From Pneumocystis sp. 'macacae' (taxonomy: Eukaryota; Ascomycota; Pneumocystomycetes; Pneumocystales; Pneumocystaceae), in assembly GCA_018127085.1 (NCBI GenBank), contig CM030721.1:124001-188000 (forward strand): DNA of 64,000 nucleotides. Direction: 5' to 3'. Shown in pieces: positions 47,840 to 63,332 of the stretch (the first letter of the stretch is position 1; every line of letters begins with the position of its first letter). Made by a program: the position numbers and the translations under genes. Below the pieces are notes generated by a model. The model was not told the origin of the DNA, did not search any database, and saw only the letters and a list, made by a program, of their open reading frames with translations.

Positions 47840-50800
47840 ATGAAAAATGATGAAATCATTAAATTTAATATTCTTGAAAAAGATTCTATTCACTTAGGAT
47901 ACAATTTATGGTCACATATAGTTAATGAACTATTTACATATGTTTTTTCTCCAAAATATGTAGTCATTACCGATTCAAATATTGAAATCCTATATATTCC
48001 AATTTTCAGAAATTATTTCGAATCTATAGCAAAACAAAGGTCTATTAATTCTTGTCTTTTATCCTTTACAATTCCTAGCGGAGAAAAATCAAAATCAAGA
48101 AAAACAAAAGCAATTATAGAAGATTGGCTTATATCAAAAAAATGTTTAAAAGACACTGTTATAGTAGCTATGGGTGGCGGTGTTGTGGGCGATCTTGTAG
48201 GCTATGTCTCTGCAACATTTATGAGAGGTGTTCGTTTTATTCAAATTCCTACAACTCTTTTAGCTATGATAGATTCGTCTATTGGAGGAAAAACCTCTAT
48301 AAATATACCTTATGGAAAAAATATGATTGGTGCCATTTGGCAACCTGAAAGAATTTTTATTGATCTTACATTTCTTGAAACCCTTACAGAGAGAGAATTT
48401 ATAAATGGGATTGCAGAATTAATTAAGGTTGTAAAAATCAAATTAACATTTATTTGATCTGACTATATCTCAGACTATTATTGTATGGGATGAATCAGAG
48501 TTTATGTTACTAGAAGATTTCTCAAAAAAAGTTATAAAAACAATAAAATCAGAATCAACGACATCCAATCAATACTCAAACTTTCATAAAATTATAAAAG
48601 ATCTTGAAAGATTTATTTTATCCTCGATAAAAATTAAAACTTATATTGTTTCCATGGATGAAAGAGAAAAAGATCTTAGGAATATTTTAAATTTTGGCCA
48701 TTCTATAGGACACGCGATAGAAACAGTTTTAGCATCCCATCTTTTGCATGGAGAATGTATATCAATTGGGATGGTCAAAGAAGCAGAACTTTCCAGATAT
48801 CTAGGAATATTAAATCCTAATATAGTATTTCGACTTACCAAATGTTTAAGCGCATGGAACTTACCTGTATCTCTTAAACAAATTCAAAAAACAGTTTATA
48901 AAGAAGATCGTTTAATAGAAAATATTTTTGAAATTATGGCATTAGATAAAAAAAATGATAATAATAATAAAAAGATTGTTCTTCTTTCAGCCATAGGAAA
49001 AACATATGAAAAAAAAGCATCATCAGTATCTGATGATATTGTCAGAACAGTTCTTTCTAAAAATATTCTTTTGTATAATATTCCATTAACTATATCTCAA
49101 GAACATATTAGAATTACTTTGCCAGGATCTAAATCAATATCTAATAGGGCATTAATTTTGGCAGCACTTTCCAGCGGAATTTGTCGCTTAAAAAACTTTT
49201 TGCACTCTGATGATACATATTATATGCTTTCTGCATTAGAAAGACTGAATGCAGCCGAATTCAAGTGGGAAGAAGATGGTAACATATTAGTTATTAAAGG
49301 CAAATCTGGATATCTTGAGAATCCAAAAATGGAATTATATCTTGGAAATTCAGGTACTGCATCTCGATTTTTAACTACACTCTGCACACTAGTTCCTCCA
49401 AATTCATGTGGAGATAATATAATACTGACAGGAGACAATCGTATAAAACAAAGACCTATTGATTCTTTAGTAAACGCTCTCAATAATAATGGATGTATTA
49501 TAGAATATCTTGAATCAAATAATTTTTTACCATTATTAATCAAACCAAAAAGTCCTGGATTTTATGGAGGACATATTAATCTTTCAGCTACAATTTCATC
49601 TCAATATGTGTCATCAATTTTAATATGTTCTCCATATGCAGAAACAGAGGTAACTCTTTCATTAATTGGAGGAAAACCAGTATCGCAGCCATATATAGAC
49701 ATGACTATTTCTATGATGTCGTCATTTGGTATTAATGTTATCAAATCTCATTTAAAAGAAAATACATATTATATTCCAAAGGGGTGCTATACTTGCCCCC
49801 CTGAATATATAATTGAAGGTGATGCAAGCTCAGCCACCTATCCTTTAGCAATAGCTGCTATAACAGGAGGAAGCTGTACAATATCCAATATTGGTAACAT
49901 TTCATTACAAGGTGATACTAAATTTGCAAAAGATGTGCTAAAACCCATGGGCTGTGAAGTAATCCAATCACCTACAACTACATATGTAAAAGGTCCAGAG
50001 CGAGGGAAACTTAAATCATTAGAATCTATAAATATGGAATTAATGACTGATGCTTTTTTAACAACAGCAATTTTAGCCTCCGTTGCTTATAAAGAATCAA
50101 AATCATGTATTACAAAAATTACAGGAATTTCTAATCAGAGACTTAAAGAATGTAATAGAATTAAGGCCATAGTTACAGAACTTACAAAATTTGGAATAGA
50201 GACGGGTGAACTTCCAGATGGAATATATGTAAAATCTTTAAATATTTCCGATCTCTTGTCTCCAGAAAATGGTGTAAATTGCTACAATGATCATAGAATT
50301 GCAATGAGTTTTAGTGTATTAGGATGCATTTCACCGAAACCTACTATTATTTTAGATAAAGCCTGTGTCAATAAAACTTGGCCTTATTGGTGGGATATTT
50401 TAAATTCAACTTTCAAAGTTCAAATAAAAGGAATTGAATCTACCATAAATTCAGCTTTTAATCTACATATATTGCATCACCCATCAACATGTACTATTAT
50501 TTTTATTGGAATGAAAGGTGCTGGAAAAACAACATTAGGACAATTTGCAGCTAGTCTTCTTAACCGAGAGTTCATCGATTTAGATTTAACTATCGAAAAA
50601 GATGCCGGAATGACAATTCTAGAACTAGTTCAAAAACATGGATGGGATAGTTTTAGAAAAAAAGAATTGCATTTTCTTAAAAATCTTTTAACCGAAAAAA
50701 AAGAAAATTGTGTTATATCATGTGGAGGAGGAATTGTTGAAACAGAAGAAGCTAGAAATATTCTACTATCTTATATAAAAACTAAAGGGATTGTTATACA

Positions 50801-52646
50801 TCTTTATCGCAATATCGAAGATATAATTAAATATTTACATACTGATAAAACACGTCCTACATATACCAACAGTATAATTGATATCTGGGAGAGCCGAAAA
50901 GAATGGTATAATTTATGCAGTTCTCATCAATTTTATATACCTTCAACAGAATCTACAAAAATTAAAAAAAAAGATATACTATTAAATATTAAATCATCTT
51001 TATGTAAATTTCTAAACATAATTACTGGAAAATATGATCCATTTCCTCAAATTTTAAAAAAAGAAAGAAGTTATTTTTTATCTTTAGCGTTGTCAGATCT
51101 TCAAAACCTTTATCATTTATTAGAGGATATAACAATTGGCTGTGATGCAATTGAATTAAGAATTGATTTATTTCAAAAACAGAAAGGAATAAATAAACAT
51201 CCTAGTTTTGAATATATAGCAGAGCAAATATTATCACTACGCCAAAAAATAAATCTTCCCCTAATTTATACATTACGTACAGCAGATCATGGAGGATCTT
51301 TTCCTTCTGAAGAAGAAATAGTAGAAAAATTCATCCTGCATGGCGCAAAATTAGGTGTTGAGTTTCTTGATATACAATTAAATATGCCATCTAGATTATT
51401 TAGAACCATACGAAACTCTTGGCCATATACTAAAATAATTGCTTCTTTTCACAGTATAGAAAAACCAATATCTTGTGATGATTTTGAATGGATACAAAAA
51501 TATAAAGAAGCTCAACAATATGGTCATATTGTAAAATTAGTAGGAATATCAACATCTTTTGAAGACAATTTTTTATTAAAAGAGTTTAAAAATAAAATTA
51601 TTAATGAAAAAATACCTTCAATAATAATAAACACAGGTGTTACTGGCCAATTATCCAGAATTATAAATACATTTATGACACCAGTTACTCATTCACTATT
51701 ATCATCAAAAACTGCACGTGGACAATTATCAGTTAAAGATATTAATATTGCTCTTCACATAATAGGACTTCTACCAACAAAAAAATTCTTTCTTTTCGGA
51801 AGTCCAATCAAACATTCTCAATCACCTAATATTCATAATTTAGGTTTTGAAATTTTAGGTCTTCCACATAAATACCATTTATTTGAAACAAATTCTGTCA
51901 ATAAACTTAAAAATATATTATATTCTAATGATTTTGGCGGTGCTTCAGTTACAGCACCATTAAAAACAAGCATATCAGTTTTATTAGATGAACTATCCGA
52001 TCATGCAGCATTGATTGGTGCAGTTAATACGATAACAAAAATATATCAAAATGATAAATACATTCTTAAAGGAGAAAATACAGATTGGCAAGGAATAATA
52101 AAGGTAATAAAAAATTCTATAAAAATTGAAAAATCTTTAGAAGGTTTTTCAGGTTTTATAATTGGAGCAGGTGGTGCAAGCAGAGCAGCTATATATGCTC
52201 TACTTTCTATTAAAATATCACCAATTTATATTATAAATCGTTCCAAGACCAAACTAAACGAAGTATGTTCCTTTTTTAATACAAAACATATAATCCCAAT
52301 TACTGAATGTTCTAAATTAAATAATCTGGATTTTAATATTCGAATAGGAATCTCAACAATACCATCAGATAATCCAATAGATTCTTCTATTCTAGAAATA
52401 GCTAAAACCCTTTTTAACTCAAAAGCAAAATCATCAGAAAGCGTATTTTTAGATATGTCATATAAGCCACATATAACAGAACTTACAACTATTGCAAAAG
52501 CATACAATTGGAAGACCATAAATGGTTTAGAAATTTTACTAGAACAGGCTTCCGAACAATTTTTATTATGGACAAAAACATGTATTCCCTACAACCAAGT
52601 AAAACGTACTATATTAGCTTTAGACAAACACATAACTATTATTTAA
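47840..52646 (+). CDS. ARO1: Pentafunctional AROM polypeptide (shikimate pathway steps 2-6)
   Basis: One protein carries five shikimate-pathway enzymes converting DAHP to EPSP. A single 46-nt intron (48428-48473) joins GIAELIK to TIIVWDESEF; the product is 1586 residues. Domain order: 3-dehydroquinate synthase, about 1-400 (AMGGGVVGDLVGYV, PTTLLAMIDSSIGGKTSIN, NFGHSIGHAIE); EPSP synthase, about 410-850 (LPGSKSISNRALIL, GNSGTASRFLTT, GDNRIKQRP, DGDASSATYP-like text, CYNDHRIAMS); shikimate kinase, about 870-1045 (FIGMKGAGKTTLG, DLDLTIEKDAG, CGGGIVE); type I dehydroquinase, about 1065-1290 (IELRIDLF, IIASFHSIEK with catalytic His, VKLVGIS with Schiff-base Lys); shikimate dehydrogenase, about 1300-1586 (GSPIKHSQSPNIHN, TAPLKTS, GENTDWQG, GAGGASRAA). 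All catalytic landmarks I looked for are present, so all five activities look intact. It is the least intron-interrupted gene here. Confidence 0.97.
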
Positions 52647-52792
52647 ATAAATAATCTAAAACCAAATTTACAGTTTCTAAGAAATATTAAAATACAAACA
52701 GAAATAGTCAGTTTCTATTATATTATTTATTATTTACAACATTGAGAATACATTTACACACAGAATCCAATATTTTCTATAATGGATTAAGG

Positions 52793-54205
52793 CTAAAGTG
52801 TCTCAATTTGCTTAATTAAAAATGCTTTTTCATCATTAAATTGTTCATCATCTACAATATAATAAGAACAAAAATAATCAAATATTTCAAAAAACCTTTA
52901 CGATCATTATGGAAATTAGATAGAAAAATCAAAAGTTTATCTTTATTTTTCATAAGAATATTTAAAACTTGTTTTGTCTTATTCGGATTTGCAACAAAGA
53001 CCTAAAAATAAGAAGATTAAAAAAAAATAAACTTACCTTAAAAACATGAAATGCCTCGAATTGAATATTTCTACTCCTATCACGCAATAAATTCATAATA
53101 AGTTTAAGATTTTCAGATGATTGAATATATGTTGTCATAATATTAAAATTGGATCGTCCAAGAAGAATTTCACCCAAGAGCTTTATAATTAATGAAATTG
53201 AAATATCTAACATACCAAACCTTTATAGATTGTCGTTTTGTAACGTAATTAGATGATTTTAAAAGGTCGGTGTATTTTTGAAAAAACTAAATGATTATTA
53301 TGAATTTAATAATATATCATAAAGAACATTACATTATCATAATTATTTTGTAAAAAGTCCGCTGATATATTTTTATGTCTAGTTATAAGTTCCTAAAGAA
53401 ATTAATATAAATAATACAATAAAAGTATAAACCTTAAAAGTTTGAAAAGCATCACTAGCTATATCAAATGTCCCACTTTCAACATATCCAAAAAACTCCC
53501 AAAATACAGGACTCCAAAGCACAATTTTTGCAAGCAACTCATGTTTAAAACATTCACGAAGTATTAAACCAGAATGAAGAGCAATTTCAGGAACTTGATA
53601 ACTAAATAACTATGAAAATATATATAAAAACAATACAATATTACCCTCTAACGAGGATAAAAAGAGTATCTTCCTTTGTAGCAAGATAATCTACAGTAGG
53701 ATAACGAGTACCAATTTGTCTTCTAAGAAAAATATTAAAAATAGACGTAACATCTTTTCTAGACTTCTAAAATAAACAACAAAAACAAAAATTATCAAGA
53801 AATACTTCAAATTCAAGACGGCCAAAATTAACTACAAATAAATAAAGTAAATCTGTTTGATATACTTGCTGAGATAGTTGTGTAACTTGATCAGGCACAG
53901 GATCAGCATCTACAAACATAAGACTGTTTCCCTAGACATTCCATAATAAAATAAAAATGCTTCATACCGCCATCACCATAGAGTAATACTTTCATTGCTT
54001 GAAGACTTCGGGCCACTTCATCCTGTACCTAACAAAAAAATTAACATAAATTCCTTTCCCAAGAATAAAGAGCTAAAAACAGTATGTAGCATACTCTTTT
54101 TTTATCAGCAGTAGATCCTGAAGTCTCTAATCTTTGAATTCCATCTTTAACTCCACGCACTACGTCTTGGGCAGATTTATGTCTTCTATTAAAAAAAAAA
54201 GACAT
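52793..54205 (-). CDS. HYM1: Mo25/Hym1 (Cab39) scaffold protein
   Basis: Mo25 is an armadillo-like scaffold that activates STE20-family (GCK) kinases in the RAM/MOR morphogenesis network. The start [21 protein letters not shown] corresponds to the conserved MxFLFxxxxKSPxDVV opening; an upstream in-frame ATG (54232) is less likely. Later text: [33 protein letters not shown] region, [17 protein letters not shown] near 53500, [38 protein letters not shown], and after the last intron [19 protein letters not shown], stop at 52793-52795. About 340-350 residues after removing several 36-45 nt introns. It is convergent with ARO1 at 146 bp. Confidence 0.92.
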
Positions 54206-55680
54206 CTCCTTAAAAATAAAAAGAGAAAACAAAAGCCCGTAGTTCTAGAGCCTCTATTTATAATTATACGTTTATTGGCTTCTTTTAACTAATTTTTACT
54301 TATCGTGTTGCTCAAACAATCTATTTTTTATGATAAATAAAAAAACTTAATCATTTTACTAAAAAATTTAAAAAAAAAAAGAAAAAAAGAAAATATCTAT
54401 ATACATCTATATAACTTTTGTCTCAAACAAAAATATACTAAGAATTAATATTAATATATAAATATATTAATAGCTAAATATATTTTAAAAATATATCATA
54501 AAAATATTTTAAATGAATTAACTATTATTAAAAAAGTGAACAAAGATTAAAAACTTATTACAAAGTATCCTTCCTAGATCCTATAATTTTTTTAAAAAAT
54601 TGTACTTAAAATCTTGCACTTTTGATATATATAATAAGTCAATTATATTAAAACAATTAATAAACAGTACTAAAACCAATATAATTACAATTAGATTTAA
54701 ACTTTTATATTCTTTTTAAATACTGTATATTAATAAATAAAAGAAATAAATAAATTATCTTCTATACCTGCATATATTTCTTTTATAGATATATTATTAA
54801 TTATTTTTTGAAAAGCTAGATTAAAAATTTATTTTTTAGCCCTTAAATGTAATTTTTGTAGACTAAAGATATTCTTCAAAAACTACTAATATTATCTTTA
54901 TACTTGTAAATATTAAATAATGCTGTTCTATTACAACAATTATAAAATAAATATTAAACACTACAAAAACTCACCTAATTTTAACTTATCAAAAAAATAA
55001 ACATTTCACGAATTATTAGTCTACAAAAAAATAACTATTTTAAACAATTTTAAAAATAATACTATATTATATTATTTGAATAAAAAAATATAAAAATTCT
55101 AAAGATTATACTACTATTTTATATTTTTTTAGCTATAAATTTAAATATTTTATAAAAACAATATAAATAAAAAATCTAATTAAAAATATTTATATTGAAT
55201 ATTATCACCTTTTAAAGTTTATCTAAGAGATTTTAAATAAATAAATAGAATACATGAAATTTAATTACAATATATGTATATATAAAAACGTATATTTTAA
55301 TCAAAAACAAAATACTTGATAAATTATATATACCATAAAATTTCTCAAAATTAGATATTCATAAAAGTACCATGAAACAACTTTTATGAGAAAAAATAAA
55401 AATATATATATACAAAGAAAATCAAACTCTTTAAAATCAATATAAATAAATTTTATAAATAAATTTAAAATTTATTATATAATAAATATTATATAATATT
55501 AGAGTAGCTAAAAATATATCCTAATAATTTAAAATAATGCAAATCAAATTCAAAAACATTTAACATTTTCTTCATCTTTCCAATATAATTATAACTTTAT
55601 ATAACTTAATATCTTACATTTTCTATATTTTATAAATTATATTTTTCGAATATAACTGAATATCAACATATTTTAATCAT
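54206..55680. other. 1.5 kb AT-rich spacer between divergent HYM1 and TFIIIC gene
   Basis: This is almost pure A/T with sparse C and still less G on the + strand, rich in TA runs and short A-tracts. No reading frame, RNA-like patch or repeat unit is recognised. Both flanking genes start outward, so both promoters lie here. Confidence 0.65.
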
Positions 55681-58443
55681 ATGACTGAAAATGTTAAAAT
55701 CAAATTGCCATTTAATTTAAACTCATGCAAATTATCAAAAGACGGGATAATAGGAGTAGCTTGTGGAACTAAAATTCAATTTATTGTATGTTGGCAATAT
55801 ATAAACCTTAAAATTTAACACAGCATCAAGTCATGGAATACATCACTTCAACCAATAGAAAAAAACGCTTTCCAAATCCAAGATATAGATTTCTCTTCAC
55901 ATTTTGAAGAACGAGAAAAAACCTATATTTTTGACGGTAAAATATTTAAATATAGTAATCATATTTAACAATAACTAGATAAAAAACATTTCCGTCTTTC
56001 TGAATCAACAGATACTTTCATAAAAGAAATAGATTGGTCGCCAACAGGAATTTCGGAATCTAAAAAGTTAATTTTTCTTTTTTTTTTTTTATTTTCTAAC
56101 TAACCAATAGCTGCGTACTTGCTATATTAACATCAAAACACATTGTCTATGTCTTTAAACCATATAAGAACCCGTATTCAAATAAATGGATACTTGTATA
56201 TAAAAACAATTTGATTCTACTATGTTAACATTAAAAGCTATACAATATATCTAAAATTAGTTCAGAATATTTATTCAAATCATCAAAACCAAACATTAAT
56301 ATAGCTAATATTTTAAGATCAAGAGCACGTTGTAAGTAGTTAGAATAATCCAATTCATTTTCATCTAACTATTTTAAGGTATTTTGTGGTCATCAACATT
56401 TTATACTCAAGAACTTAAATGGGGAAAATGCTATCTATGTATAGGAAATGAATACGGAGAGATTGAACTTTGGAGGTAAAGTAAATATTATTCCCTATAT
56501 TTTTTTAACATAAAAAGTATATCAACTGAAGAAGCTATTTTAAATTTAAGACTAAAAATTTTCGAGACATGGATAACAAAACTTGCCTTTTCTCCATGGA
56601 TACAAAAAAATACTAATACATGTAATTTCAAATAATAATTTATTCTATAATAACATGTTTAAGATTATTGTTTATTATCAGTATCAGAGGAAAATGGTCC
56701 TACAAGAGTTATAAAACTATCAATATCTATAAGTAATAAAAGCAGTTATTTAATATCATCTTCTATAAAAAAACTATATATAGGCAATGAAGAATTTAAA
56801 ACACCAGCTAACAATGTTCTATGGTTTCCCCATTCAGTATATTAATCCAAAAATATCATTTAATAATATTAATATATTTAGGAAATATTTTATTTAATTC
56901 TAGTACATATTGGAATGGTTTCAATTTTTCAATGTTCTGCAGCATGTGATCCAACTTTCATAAAATATTTATATACAGAAACCTTTTTACAAACTTCAAG
57001 TAAAAAAATCACAAAAACTTATTTAAATTAATAATCTTAGTAACATCTGTTATATATAACTCTATAAATCCTATTGGATTTCTAATAGCATATCAAGATG
57101 GTCTTATACAAACTTTTGGGATTTCAAAATTTTCTAACGAAATTGAAACAATTACTAACGATATCTCTTTAAAACTTAAAAAACAACTCTCTGATTCTAT
57201 ACGAACATATTATTTCTCAGAATTTGATATTAGGATATATGGATTATTATCTTTTCCTCCGTTTCTATATCAGATTTTTATATGCGAGTAAATCATACAT
57301 ATTTTTTATCAATTTTTTAATAGAAATCAAGAATTATACCATTAAATGAGATAAAATATACTACATCCAAGCAAGCGGAAGCAAGATTAGTGTTTTTAGA
57401 ATCATCAAATATTTCCAACAAAGAAATTTTTGAAGTTATAGAGCAATTTATCACATCAAGTAAAATTTAGTAATGAGTTAACATTAGCTAATTACCGTTA
57501 GATATTTATTTTTCTCCAACATGTATACTTTGGGATATAGGACTATCTAAATTTTTTAGTATATCATTTAAAGAAACAAATTTTTTAAAATGCGTTGATT
57601 ACTTAAAGAAATTTAATAAAGAAACAATATCGTATGTAGTCATATTCTTTGTATAACTAAAATAACAATAAAAAATCGCTAGTAACGCACCAGATCAAAC
57701 AATATCCGATAAACTATTTAATTCAAAATTTTTAAATTCACAAAGATTATTGAACTTAATCATAAATATGTTCAAAGTATTAATAAATTGTATTTAGGAA
57801 GTTTAGATTAATTGAAATAAGATGGAAAAAAAATTCGAAAACATTTTTCAAACTGTTATATTTAATCTTCAATCTCATTTAACAACAATTATTTTATCAG
57901 AATCTAACTATTTTCATGAACACATTTCATACTCTATTTTAACATGTGAGGATAGAAGATTAATTATGCTTTACTGTTCTTTTATTATAACGTATTTTCC
58001 AAATAATGATTTACTTCTAAGCCTTTTAAAAATATGGAAACAATACTTTTTATCATCAGAATCATTACAAATTCAAGGTAATAAATAAAATCCAATTATT
58101 TCTTGAATAATTCAATACAAAAATCTTAGACTGGATTATCGATACAGAAGAATATTGCAAAATTTGTAAGTCATATATACCATTCAAAAGTATAAAATTT
58201 GGAACATGCAAAAAAAAACACACATGGCGTAAATAATACCATTTTTTTAAATTAATTCTAAAAAATTCAGCAAGATGTTCTGTAACCTTATTTTCTTTAA
58301 TGGATACATCTCCTAAAACATGTCAAAATTGCTCAAGAAAACTTATCTTTTTTTCAAATCAAAACCATTCATTTGTATCAAAATTAATAAACGCATGTGA
58401 TACATGTTTTTATTGTGGAGGGAGGTGGTATTCAAAAATATAA
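55681..58443 (+). CDS. sfc9: TFIIIC 90-kDa-type subunit (Sfc9/GTF3C4-like) with C-terminal zinc-binding domain
   Basis: This is a subunit of the RNA polymerase III factor that recognises tRNA gene promoters. It starts MTENVKIKLPFNLNSCKLSKDGIIGVACG, with a propeller-like N-terminal half: FIKEIDWSPTGISES + CVLAILTSKHIVYVFKPYKNP, a GNEYGEIELW blade and a TKLAFSPW-type blade. The C-terminus is the TFIIIC zinc domain built across introns: TEEYCKICKSYIPF, a C..KHTW segment, ARCSVTLFSLMDTSPKTCQNCSRK, and ACDTCFYCGGRWYSK, stop at 58441-58443. The gene is cut into many exons of 60-200 nt by introns of about 40 nt and reads as noise in any single frame. Roughly 720 residues. Family membership rests mainly on the zinc domain and the CVLAILT blade. 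Confidence 0.75.
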
Positions 58444-58845
58444 AAAAATAAAATAATCAATATTTTACTTGTACATTTTTTTTAATTTTATATAAATCTC
58501 TAACTTCTAAACATAATCAACAATATAAAATATACTATTTTTTTAAGATATAAATATCTTCAATAATAAATATATCCAAAGATAATAAATACTATAAATA
58601 TAAATAATTAGTATATTCTAAAAACAAAAACAAAATAATATACAACCATGCTTTCAAATAAAATAAAAATAAACAGAAAAAGATACTATAAGTTATTGCA
58701 CAGAACATTGAAAGCTATATCCCAAGATTTCCATGAACATTAATATATAAAATTAAACCCTAGCATAAATAGAAATTAAGTAAAACTTATAAAAACAAAT
58801 ATAAAATATTTATAATTTAAAAAAAAATCATAGAAACATAAAAAA
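58444..58845. other. Spacer between convergent TFIIIC and LENG1-like genes
   Basis: These 402 bp are A/T-rich and should hold the 3' ends of both genes. I see no reading frame or RNA structure beyond A-tracts. Confidence 0.6.
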
Positions 58846-60016
58846 TTATTTACGCCTAACATACTCAGGATTATATTGAGAACTATATTTTCCCACAATC
58901 TTATAATCGGTAATATATTGCCTAAAAAAATTAGTTAATGATCGGAAGCTTCTTTTTTCTTCATCCTCTTTCAAAAACCCAACATCTTTCAATGCTTTAC
59001 TACCCTTATCCTCATTTATATCTTTATAATTTTTTTCTATTTTTAATTTAAAAACAGTTATAAAATATTTTACAACTAACGTTTTCTTAATAAACTTTCA
59101 CTTCCTTTAAGTGTTTGACTAGGACTCGTTAAGTAATGTGACTCTTTTTTATTAAATCTAAGTTCTTTTATTTTTTTTTTCTGTTTAAGATATGTTTGCA
59201 TAACTGTAAGAGGATCATTAAAATCTTTAATACTATTCTGAATTTTAATATTCCTCTCAACAGATTGTAAATCTTTGTGTCTTTGTACTGATGATTGCAG
59301 ACTAGAATGTGAATACCAAGGAGACATTTCTACATAAATTATAAAACATAAAAAAAAAAATGCAAAAACCATTTGCTGAATTACTTAAACGCATATAAAC
59401 CATATCCCTCCATCTTCTATCAGCATCTTCCTTTTCCTTCTCGTATTCTAAATTCTTATAGTCCACAGAAACTTTCTATCAAAAATCAACCTATTTTAGC
59501 TTTCTAAAAACTAAAAAATACTCCAGATTCTAGATCTTCCCAAAAATTAATATGCTTTTTATCTAAAGATAATTCACATTTCTTTTTAGGTTCTTTGTTT
59601 AACATTAGTATATCATCTTTCTTACGTTTTTTCTCATTTCTTAAAGATAAATTATCAACATCAGAATTCTTTATATCTCTATTACAAATATAATAATTTT
59701 CTGAAATATCTTTCTGTATCCATTCTTCTTCGCCTTCATTCATGTTATTCTCTCTTAATCCAGACCGCTCTCTCAGTATTTTCAAACGTCTTTCTGCATC
59801 CTAAAAAAATAAACAAAAAGCTCAAAAACAAAAAACAGAAACAGCTTCACGAATACGCATTTCATTATCTTCTTCCTTCTTTTTAGCAAGCATTTCATCT
59901 CGCCAAACTCTTTCAATATTAGTCTTATTATAAACATTCCAACTATAATTTTTATTAACATAAAACTTTATATATAGAAATATCCACCTTTTGTGTTTCA
60001 AAATATTGAGAGGCAT
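58846..60016 (-). CDS. LENG1-like Cir_N-domain protein (putative splicing-associated)
   Basis: The start is a Cir_N domain: MPLNILKHKSWNVYNKTNIERVW, with KHKS|W restored across an intron after a 29-nt first exon, then RDEMLAKKKEEDNEMRIREADAERRLKILRERSGL. A charged, Lys/Glu-rich body follows (KKRKKDDILMLNKEPKKK, HINFWEDLE), then YEKEKEDADRRW, PWYSHSSLQ, NDPLTVMQTYLKQKKKIKEL and a C-terminal SSQYNPEYVRRK, stop at 58846-58848. The order Cir_N, PWY, DPL---Q--L, and a final basic YNP motif matches the LENG1 family rather than CWC25, although both share Cir_N and CWC25 is the main alternative. Function inferred only by family: spliceosome-associated. It is divergent from SEC18 at 116 bp. Confidence 0.7.
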
Positions 60017-60132
60017 ATTAAACAAACTTATTTTTTATTAATATTTATAGAATTATTTTTTAATATCTTAATCTCGTTTTAAATCATCCAACGATCAAAA
60101 AATCCGTATAAATTTATCATATTTCTATTAAA

Positions 60133-62776
<2,644 letters not shown>

Positions 62777-63332
62777 AAAGTCTTTAATAACATCAAGTAA
62801 AAACTTTGAAATCATCCTTATAATATTTCCATAAATTAAATACAAACTATTTAGTCAAAACATCTATTTACTTAATAATTATAAAATTAAAATTATAGTA
62901 TTCCCTTAATATGTAGTTTTAATGAATTATAGAATTCATGCAAATTAAACATTAATTTTCTTCATAGAGATTAAAAAAATAATTAGTACTCTTATAGACG
63001 CTTTTTGCAGTACTCAACGTTTAAACTATCTATTAGTTATAGCCATTTATAATATTTAAGTTCAGTTTCCATAAACAAAAATAATATTTTTTCTAATTTC
63101 AAAAAATTCCATATATTAATATTTTAATTATATATCGAAATTACTAAAATTCATAAAAAAATAATCAATTTAATCATCTTCAGTAAAAAATCATTTTATA
63201 TAAATATCAAATCTTATTAAAACATGGAATTCTTTTACATATAAAAAATCAAAATCGAAGCTATTACAAGAAACAAAAAGAAACATTCTGCGTTTAAAAA
63301 AACAATTATTTTTGTAATAAATTAATTTTAAA
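62777..63332. other. 0.56 kb AT-rich spacer between SEC18 and SFI1
   Basis: This region between two + strand genes has C well above G on the + strand (for example 10 to 1 at 62821-62880). No reading frame or RNA gene seen. Confidence 0.6.

Noticed and set aside
48124..48348. 74-codon + strand frame inside ARO1
   Set aside because: It is an out-of-frame shadow of the dehydroquinate synthase domain.
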